Shown here in pieces: positions 1-4,487 of a stretch of DNA of 8,139 bases (position 1 is its first letter; every line of letters starts with the position of its first letter). The stretch is from Nanobdellota archaeon. GTDB taxonomy: Archaea > Nanobdellota > Nanobdellia > Pacearchaeales > GW2011-AR1. Position numbers and translations under genes: made by a program. The DNA is taken from the NCBI GenBank assembly GCA_018825865.1, contig JAHKAF010000079.1:1-8139 (forward strand). The letters run 5' to 3'. The notes beneath the pieces were generated by a model that saw nothing but the letters and a program-made list of their open reading frames with translations, did not search any database and was not told where the DNA came from.

Positions 1-166
1 CGTCGAGATAATGAATTGATAAATAATAATCTTTTATTAAGTTGCTCAATGTATTCCTGAAACTATCTCCTTGACAACTCTCATCGCGAAGTGTCGTAAC
101 AAAGTCCGACGCAGAGCCACTAAATCCTTGCGTTAGTAAGCTAAATCTCTGAAAACATAATATTTA
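1..166 (-). other. Open reverse frame without start, possible gene remnant
   Basis: This stretch has no convincing forward gene; the forward frame entering at base 1 stops at 58-60 after about 19 codons. On the minus strand a frame is open for about 55 codons, from just after a TAA (at about 167-169) to the left edge. It reads like a serine/threonine-rich peptide (…QGFSGSASDFVTTLRDE…). No ATG, GTG or TTG occurs in its first 35 or so codons, and it uses ACG, GCG, TCG and CGC codons that are scarce in the neighbouring genes. It could be a 5'-truncated remnant, foreign DNA, or chance. I recognise no family. It lies directly upstream of the promoter of the first forward gene. Confidence 0.2.
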
Positions 167-170
167 TAAA
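163..170 (+). promoter_or_regulatory. TATA box of the first fibre-like gene
   Basis: TTTATAAA sits with its centre about 30 bp upstream of the ATG at 197, preceded by an A-rich stretch that could hold a BRE. At usual archaeal TATA-to-start spacing, transcription would begin within a few bases of the ATG, giving a leaderless or near-leaderless mRNA. No Shine-Dalgarno sequence is visible before the ATG, which agrees. Confidence 0.65.
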
Positions 171-196
171 ACTCCTTATCTTTTACAGAATATAAA

Positions 197-886
197 ATGA
201 GGCAGATAATATCTAAACTTTCTAATAGAACTTTGTATACTTTTATTACCCTGTTAATTTTAGCAACAGGTTTTTTAATTGTTAATGCTTATGGAACTTC
301 TAATCCTGCAGTTGTTGGGCATAGTGCTGGTGAAATCGTAGAAGCAGACCCGACTGTTTTGGCTTCGGTAAAAGATGGTGTTTCTTGGAGTGAAATATCA
401 AGTATGCCAGCAGGATTTGCTGATGGAGTTGATGATGCTGGATCAACAGTAAGTTCTCTTCCGTGGAGTAGTATAACTGGTAAACCAGCAGGATTTGCTG
501 ACGGTGTTGATGATGTTGGGATAAGTTATACATATGGAAATCTTATTATACATTCAAACACAGGTGAAGTGACCAAAACATCTGCCGGTATGACTAAATT
601 AAAAGAGAGTGTATTGGATGTTGGCGGTGATTTGACAATAACTTTTAATGGAAAACCACAATGTTGTTGGAGTAGTTTCGCAATTTATAAGAATGGTGCT
701 CAAGTTGGTCCAATTCATAGTAATACTGGATTTGATTATTTAACATGGACTGACAATATTGCTGGCTGGAGTGTTGGTGATCGTGTTCAAGTATATGGTG
801 AAGGAGGTTGTTCAGGATGTGGAAGGCGAGAATCATCTAGTCTTCTCCAAATATCTGTTAATGGAGGGGCAAAGATAGTACAATAA
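197..886 (+). CDS. Secreted/anchored fibre-like surface protein with WSxI..PAGFADGVDD repeats
   Basis: A 229-residue exported protein of unknown exact function. Residues 1-32 have a basic start (MRQIISKLSNR) and a hydrophobic helix, acting as signal peptide or N-terminal anchor. They are followed by a short conserved block, NPAVVGHSAGEI (about 36-47), a motif I associate with DPANN surface proteins. Two repeats beginning at W64 and W90 (WSxIxxxPAGFADGVDD) resemble linkers of phage tail fibres and bacterial fibre proteins. Residues from about 109 to the end look beta-rich and contain a CC pair (about 155-156) and a CSGCG motif (about 203-207). The ATG at 197 is chosen because it follows a TATA box at leaderless spacing and because the pseudogene at 2819 begins with the same MRQI…LSNR…YT sequence. 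A receptor-binding or cell-contact role is inference. The stop is at 884-886. Confidence 0.8.
   Translation: MRQIISKLSNRTLYTFITLLILATGFLIVNAYGTSNPAVVGHSAGEIVEADPTVLASVKDGVSWSEISSMPAGFADGVDDAGSTVSSLPWSSITGKPAGFADGVDDVGISYTYGNLIIHSNTGEVTKTSAGMTKLKESVLDVGGDLTITFNGKPQCCWSSFAIYKNGAQVGPIHSNTGFDYLTWTDNIAGWSVGDRVQVYGEGGCSGCGRRESSSLLQISVNGGAKIVQ
386..442 (+). repeat. Fibre repeat, copy 1
   Basis: Encodes WSEISSMPAGFADGVDDAG, beginning at W64 of the first surface protein. Its 57-bp unit recurs at 464-520, giving a period of 78 bp (26 codons). The part coding for PAGFADGVDD is nearly identical in DNA between the copies; the WSxI part is more diverged. Confidence 0.8.
464..520 (+). repeat. Fibre repeat, copy 2
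   Basis: Encodes WSSITGKPAGFADGVDDVG, beginning at W90. It is the second copy of the unit at 386-442 and is followed directly by the beta-rich C-terminal part of the protein. Confidence 0.8.
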
Positions 887-913
887 AATTCTTCAATAAG
901 TGAGAAAGAATTT
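886..913 (+). terminator. Possible hairpin just after a stop codon
   Basis: AAATTCTT (886-893) and AAGAATTT (906-913) form a perfect 8-bp inverted repeat with a 12-base loop, starting at the last base of the stop codon of the first surface gene. It is AT-rich with a single G-C pair and no T run directly follows. A T-rich stretch at about 983-991 downstream is an alternative place for archaeal termination. Weak evidence. Confidence 0.25.
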
Positions 914-932
914 ATTCAAATTGATAGATTCA

Positions 933-1068
933 TTAAAACCATAACTTCTTCCCTTTCATAAACTTCTTTGCGAGTTTCATTATTTGTTTTTGATTAATTA
1001 CTTTTGATACGTCGATGTTCTGGCTTCATTTGAGCATTGCCAGATATTTGGTCAACTAAACCTAGAAC
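933..1068 (-). pseudogene. Possible frameshifted small-gene remnant, unidentified
   Basis: Read on the minus strand, a frame from about 1068 encodes VLGLVDQISGNAQMKPEHRR and then stops after a few more codons. The next frame continues as VINQKQIMKLAKKFMKGKKL and ends at a TAA at 933-935. Dropping one A from the AAAA run near 1000-1006 joins them into one protein-like stretch of about 45 residues. There is no start codon at its upstream end, and it runs up to the promoter of the surface gene at 1105. I do not recognise the family. It may be the decayed C-terminus of a gene displaced by the surface-protein locus, or chance coding in AT-rich DNA. Confidence 0.25.
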
Positions 1069-1076
1069 AAATATAT

Positions 1077-1084
1077 TTATAAAA
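1077..1084 (+). promoter_or_regulatory. TATA box of the cysteine-rich surface gene
   Basis: TTTATAAA is centred about 25 bp before the ATG at 1105 and about 31 bp before a second in-frame ATG at 1111. Both spacings match the other promoters here (about 26 and 31 bp), so the TATA box does not by itself decide the start. Confidence 0.65.
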
Positions 1085-1104
1085 CATAATTTCTTAATAA
1101 TCTC

Positions 1105-2817
1105 ATGGGTATGAAAAGATTGGTGATGTTCGGATTGTTTATGTTATTAGTTGTAAGTTTTGTTTCTGCTGATAGTTGTAGTATTCAAAGTTCATGTAAT
1201 GCAAACAATATTGTAATGAAATTATCAGCTACGACAAACGCCCACGGAGAATTATGGAATCAAGCAAATTATAATCAATATTTATGTTGTGATTTTACTG
1301 GAATCCATACAGATAATGGGGTGAACAAAATACTCGGGTTGTCATCCCCAACAAATGCACACTCAGAAATACCTTCTTTGAATAATTATGGAACAGATGT
1401 CTATTTTGGAAATTTGCTTTGTACAAGCAACCCTACTACGTGTTTAACTGGGTATACTATCCAGATGGTTTCTTTATCTGCGACGACAAATGCGCATATC
1501 GGGGCGTTTGCAGATTATTCTACAAAGATTTGCTGTAAACAAAATGAGTATTGCGGAGATGGAGTGCAACAAGATGGAGAAGTGTGTGATGATGGAGTAA
1601 ATAATGGGGGGCTTGGGTTTTGTTATTCAGATTGTAGTGGAATAATGGGAGATGGGATTATTAATGGTCCTATTGAAGGTATTGACCCTAATGGAGATAT
1701 TGATGGGGATGGAATTCCTAATGGGATTGACCCTGATATGGACGGGGATGGAATTCCTAATGGGATTGACCCTGATATGGACGGGGATGGAATTATTGAC
1801 ACCCCTATTGAAGAGTGTGATGACGGAAACCTAGTGAATGGTGATGGATGTTCAATTACTGGTCAGTTAGAAACAGAAATTTTTTGGATAGATAAAAGTG
1901 GAAACAAAATTGGGAATGACATAAATGTAGAAACGCATGTGGGTGAAACTATTAAATTAATTTGGAATAACACAGGACTATCTCCAAGTACTACTTTTGA
2001 AATTTATGAAAAAGATCCGATATTTGACGACAAGATAAGGACAGGAGTTGATGCAATTCAAGGAGTTTTTTCTAGTGAAGGAAACGGGATGGTTACAGGG
2101 GAATGGACAATCACTCAAGAAGATTATGAAAAAACAGAGGCAGGGGATGTGAATGAATTCTTCTTTAAGATTAATTCTGAAGAAAGTAATTATTTGACAA
2201 TTCTTCCGATGGATCATACTGAATGGTGCATGAATTACGAAGAAGAAGCTGGTTGTGCAAGTTGTGATTATTCTGGGTGTAATGCTGCAGCGAATAGTGT
2301 TAATATAAAAGTGTTTGAGGCTTTTCCAGAACAATGGGGAGATACAAGATGTGGGGACACAGTCGAGGTATCTGGCTCTAATTGTTCATTTATTGTTGAT
2401 TGTTTCTGCGAGTGGGATGATAGTGCTGAAAATTGCGGATATGAATGGGAGATGGCCGCGGATAATTGTGAAACAGCATACCCTTCAATTGGTAAATGCA
2501 CATACCAAGAAGACACAGCAGACACTTGTGAAGATGGTTTCTTAGAATATTCATGGGATGGTATCTGGAAATGGGGAGCAAATAATGGATATAGCCAATA
2601 TACAGATGGTCCTTCGCCTAATGAAGGAGATTATGTTTTAGATGGAACAACTTATTATTATGATCCTAATAAAATTTCTGCGAAGTGTATAGGAGGAAAT
2701 AATGTAGTTCCTTGTCCTGCACAAATTCAAATTCCATTTTTTGGATTCTATAATTTGATTGGGACATTATTATTTATTGGGATGATTTATGGATTGTTAA
2801 TTAAAAGAGAAGATTAA
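1105..2817 (+). CDS. Anchored cysteine-rich surface protein with TNAH and Ca-binding-type repeats
   Basis: A 570-residue exported, membrane-anchored protein, function unknown. In order: signal peptide 1-22 (cleavage likely after FVSA); three repeats with the core TNAH, each ending in C or CC (about 40-62, 79-106, 124-144); a cysteine-rich CGDGxxQxGExCDDG repeat (about 150-177) of the Myxococcus/DUF4215 type; an Asp/Gly tract with DxDxDG motifs (about 193-231) typical of thrombospondin type 3-like calcium-binding repeats; a second ECDDGNLVNGDGC repeat (237-249); an Ig-like beta region (about 256-367); a second cysteine-rich part (about 375-537); and a C-terminal anchor (IPFFGFYN, a hydrophobic helix to about 566, then KRED). 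The start could instead be the ATG at 1111, which would remove only two residues. The downstream fibre gene begins one base after this stop, so the two are probably co-transcribed. Adhesion or envelope function is inference. Confidence 0.85.
   Translation: MGMKRLVMFGLFMLLVVSFVSADSCSIQSSCNANNIVMKLSATTNAHGELWNQANYNQYLCCDFTGIHTDNGVNKILGLSSPTNAHSEIPSLNNYGTDVYFGNLLCTSNPTTCLTGYTIQMVSLSATTNAHIGAFADYSTKICCKQNEYCGDGVQQDGEVCDDGVNNGGLGFCYSDCSGIMGDGIINGPIEGIDPNGDIDGDGIPNGIDPDMDGDGIPNGIDPDMDGDGIIDTPIEECDDGNLVNGDGCSITGQLETEIFWIDKSGNKIGNDINVETHVGETIKLIWNNTGLSPSTTFEIYEKDPIFDDKIRTGVDAIQGVFSSEGNGMVTGEWTITQEDYEKTEAGDVNEFFFKINSEESNYLTILPMDHTEWCMNYEEEAGCASCDYSGCNAAANSVNIKVFEAFPEQWGDTRCGDTVEVSGSNCSFIVDCFCEWDDSAENCGYEWEMAADNCETAYPSIGKCTYQEDTADTCEDGFLEYSWDGIWKWGANNGYSQYTDGPSPNEGDYVLDGTTYYYDPNKISAKCIGGNNVVPCPAQIQIPFFGFYNLIGTLLFIGMIYGLLIKRED
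1222..1290 (+). repeat. TNAH repeat 1
   Basis: Codes for residues 40-62, opening with LSATTNAH, then NY and a terminal CC. First of three related units in the surface protein at 1105; the His and paired Cys are the most conserved positions. Confidence 0.65.
1339..1422 (+). repeat. TNAH repeat 2
   Basis: Codes for residues 79-106, opening with LSSPTNAH, then NNYG and ending LLC. The most diverged of the three, with a longer spacing between NAH and the terminal cysteine. Confidence 0.6.
1474..1536 (+). repeat. TNAH repeat 3
   Basis: Codes for residues 124-144, opening with LSATTNAH and ending DYSTKICC. It is the shortest unit and runs straight into the first CGDG cysteine-rich repeat. Confidence 0.65.
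1705..1794 (+). repeat. Perfect 39-bp tandem repeat, DxDxDG calcium-binding type
   Basis: Two identical 39-bp copies (1705-1743 and 1744-1782) are followed by a 12-base partial third (1783-1794). Each codes for 13 residues, GDGIPNGIDPDMD. The copies are identical at every base including third codon positions, so the duplication is recent or kept uniform. A more diverged related piece (IDPNGDID) precedes at 1681-1704. Spaced Asp/Gly of this kind usually binds calcium; that is family knowledge, not shown here. Confidence 0.9.
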
Positions 2818-2818
2818 A

Positions 2819-3363
2819 ATGAGGCAGATAAATATTCAATTATCAAATCGCGCAATTTATACTTTAGTTGCGATGATGTTTGTTGTTTTGGTTGGGAATT
2901 GGATTTACAGTTTATGCTTATGGTGGAAGTTCTCCGTCGGTGGTTGGGCATAGTGCTGGGGAAGTTGAAGGAACTATCTCTTCTGGCTTTTGCGTTTTTT
3001 CTGATTCTCAAACAAGTTGTCCGACAGGATGGACAAGAGATTCTTCTTTTGATGGAAGGACTATTCGAGGAGCATCTTCTCCTGGAGGAACAGGAGGGGC
3101 AGATAGCCATACTCATGCTGCAGGAACATTGTTAGGTCCGAGTCACACTCATAGTATTATTATTCCTGAGACAGGGTGGCCAACAGCAGGGGGTTGTGGT
3201 GCAGGTCACATATCTGCTGGGGCTGGTCAGGCTTAGCGGAGGACATATGCTTACAAGAATCCTTACATCTGGAAGTGGTGGTACAGGTGCAGTTACAGGA
3301 AATACTGGCTCAGCGTCGTCGTGGGCTCCTTATACAAACGTTATAATCTGTTGCAAGAATTAA
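2819..3363 (+). pseudogene. Fibre-like surface gene with tail-collar-type C-terminus, broken by two frameshifts
   Basis: Starting at ATG 2819, one base after the previous stop, the frame reads MRQINIQLSNRAIYT…VVLVG, matching the N-terminus of the gene at 197, then runs out of frame. Omitting one A at 2897-2898 continues into IGFTVYAYGGSSPSVVGHSAGEVEG, the same conserved block as at 197. The frame then gives CPTGWTRDSSFDGRTIRGAS and GGADSHTH, typical of phage tail collar/tail fibre and microcystin-dependent-like proteins. It meets a TAG at 3234-3236. Omitting one T near 3233-3234 continues to GNTGSASSWAPYTNVIICCKN and a TAA at 3361-3363, an ending usual for tail-fibre tips. The repaired protein would be about 180 residues. 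An unrepaired product could begin at an alternative TTG at 2880, but would lack the basic N-terminal start and the tip. Either a real pseudogene or sequencing/assembly indels. It converges on the HEPN gene with a 2-bp gap. Confidence 0.75.
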
Positions 3364-3365
3364 GA

Positions 3366-3809
3366 TTATATCTTATCTCTATTTAGTTTAACTCTAATCT
3401 TCTTCAAGAACTCAAAGACTTTCTCAGCATATTCTTTATCGAATCTTTTTCCGTAATACATTATTCCATTTCTGAAATATCTTAATTGATTTGCAAATTG
3501 GACATCCCCCTCAGAAAAATTTAATTCCCTCATGTAAGAAATCTCTGCTTCATGCGCCCCAATGCCAGAAGAAATAAATCCTTTTAACAGCATTTTTGCT
3601 CTTATCAGCCCCATAACAGCGTCGTATGATTCTTTAATTATTGTATTAGCATTAGTGTCATTAACCCCGATTTTTCCTACAATTTCCATGACTGATTTAA
3701 AAGTTTTATCAGATTCAATTATTAAATCCCGTGCCCTCGGCTCATTCGGAGTACGTTTTTCTACTGCCCCCTTATATAGAAACTCATCAAATTCTTTCAG
3801 ATTTTTCAT
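3366..3809 (-). CDS. HEPN-domain protein, probable toxin of an MNT/HEPN pair
   Basis: A 147-residue, largely helical, charged protein resembling archaeal HEPN proteins. HEPN toxins are usually RNases with an R-x4-6-H motif near the C-terminal helices. Here the corresponding segment is LRYFRNGIMYYGKR (about 109-122), with R113 and N114 present but Tyr118/Tyr119 where His would be expected. A histidine lies earlier, at H86 in GAHEAEISY. Its ATG (3807-3809) overlaps the stop of the MNT gene as ATGA, so translation is likely coupled and the two products probably form a complex. In characterised MNT/HEPN systems the nucleotidyltransferase AMPylates the HEPN protein near its motif to neutralise it; applying that here is inference. 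The non-canonical motif leaves open an inactive or structural HEPN partner. The gene ends convergent with the broken fibre gene. Confidence 0.7.
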   Translation of the reverse strand: MKNLKEFDEFLYKGAVEKRTPNEPRARDLIIESDKTFKSVMEIVGKIGVNDTNANTIIKESYDAVMGLIRAKMLLKGFISSGIGAHEAEISYMRELNFSEGDVQFANQLRYFRNGIMYYGKRFDKEYAEKVFEFLKKIRVKLNRDKI

Positions 3810-4351
3810 AATTCAATCCGCCCCACCAATATAATCCCATTAAAAATATTACTTCTTAGGTTCTTGTTTATTTCATTAAAATTTCCATAAAAATTAATTC
3901 TAATCTCTCTTTCAAGAATCTTTTCAAATTTTTCTATATTAATCTTTTTTTCTTTGCACCCCACGACAGCTAAATCAATATCTGATTTAATAGTATCTTC
4001 TCCAAATGAATAACTCCCGAACAGAATTATGGTTGAGCCAGGAAATTTTTCCTCTAAAAAATCAACAACCCCTGATTCATAAATCATCTTTAAATTTTCC
4101 ACCCTCTTCAATTCAGTAATTCTCTTGCCATCTCTATTAAGTTCAATTAAACTTAAGTTCATCATAGAATCTCTTTTTATATTGATTAATTTATTTTTTT
4201 CTAATTCTCCGAGGGATTTTGCAATCGCAGTAGGAGAAACTTTTAAAATTTTTGATATTGCTCTCTGATTTAAAGACTCTCCTACTTTTATACAAAGTAA
4301 CCTGAAAATTTCATTCTGCAGTCTTGTCCATTTTAGTTTATATATCTCCAT
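3806..4351 (-). CDS. HTH-nucleotidyltransferase (MNT) fusion, probable antitoxin
   Basis: A 181-residue protein. Residues about 11-75 look like a winged helix-turn-helix (LNQRAISKILKVSPTAIAKSLGELEKNKLI). Residues about 85-181 are a minimal nucleotidyltransferase domain with the signature GSYSFGEDTIKSDIDL: G112-S113, ten residues, then D124-x-D126, the metal-binding pair of the polymerase-beta-like fold. A third acidic residue usual in active enzymes is not obvious; the likely strand reads RINFYG (about 151-156). The HTH suggests it binds its own promoter. It is the first gene of a two-gene operon with the HEPN gene, overlapping by 4 bp. The ATG at 4351 is supported by a minus-strand TATA box at leaderless spacing. 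An antitoxin role follows from known MNT/HEPN pairs and is inference here. Confidence 0.8.
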   Translation of the reverse strand: MEIYKLKWTRLQNEIFRLLCIKVGESLNQRAISKILKVSPTAIAKSLGELEKNKLINIKRDSMMNLSLIELNRDGKRITELKRVENLKMIYESGVVDFLEEKFPGSTIILFGSYSFGEDTIKSDIDLAVVGCKEKKINIEKFEKILEREIRINFYGNFNEINKNLRSNIFNGIILVGRIEL

Positions 4352-4376
4352 ATTGCTTTATACCTATGAATTTAAG

Positions 4377-4384
4377 TTTATAAG
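4377..4384 (-). promoter_or_regulatory. TATA box of the MNT/HEPN operon
   Basis: On the minus strand CTTATAAA is centred about 30 bp upstream of the ATG at 4351, the spacing seen for the other leaderless-type promoters here. It lies in a 136-bp divergent intergenic region shared with the promoter of the PKD protein gene, so a repressor bound here could touch both. Confidence 0.55.
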
Positions 4385-4458
4385 GTTTTACTTTACAGAC
4401 CTAAACCGATTTAATTATCTAATCTTAATTTGAAGAGTTTTAATTCTCCATAAGAATA

Positions 4459-4466
4459 TTTATAAA
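4459..4466 (+). promoter_or_regulatory. TATA box of the PKD-domain gene
   Basis: TTTATAAA is centred about 26 bp before the ATG at 4488, giving a leaderless or nearly leaderless transcript. No Shine-Dalgarno sequence is seen upstream of the ATG. Confidence 0.65.
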
Positions 4467-4487
4467 ATAGAAATTCCATTTGTCTTT

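Noticed and set aside
61..140. Structured RNA or tRNA in the GC-richer left intergenic stretch
   Set aside because: Only 4-bp stems could be drawn, with no cloverleaf, no GTTCRA-type T loop and no C/D or K-turn boxes in usable order.
300..836. Minus-strand open frames inside the first surface gene
   Set aside because: They are antisense to a gene with clear signal peptide and repeats, are His/Gln-rich as expected from the reverse of that sequence, and have no promoter or recognisable domain.
1681..1800. CRISPR-like direct repeats
   Set aside because: The repeats are contiguous, without spacers, in frame, and code for an Asp/Gly tract within a protein.
1652..1834. Repetitive plus-strand frame (MGMEFLMGLTLIWT-like) over the calcium-type tract
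   Set aside because: It is the out-of-frame reading of the 39-bp repeat in the surface gene; the in-frame reading gives sensible DxDxDG repeats.
2819..3363. Programmed ribosomal frameshifting as explanation for the broken fibre gene
   Set aside because: Two separate sites would be needed, neither has a recognisable slippery heptamer with a following structure, and simple indels suffice.
3562..3834. Plus-strand open frame opposite the HEPN gene
   Set aside because: It is antisense to a gene that is translationally coupled to the MNT gene, and it shows no family features.
4363..4385. Imperfect palindrome CCTATGAA…TTATAAGG as operator for the HTH-MNT protein
   Set aside because: Only the outer three pairs and a few inner pairs match, and AT-rich DNA around a TATA box gives such symmetry by chance.
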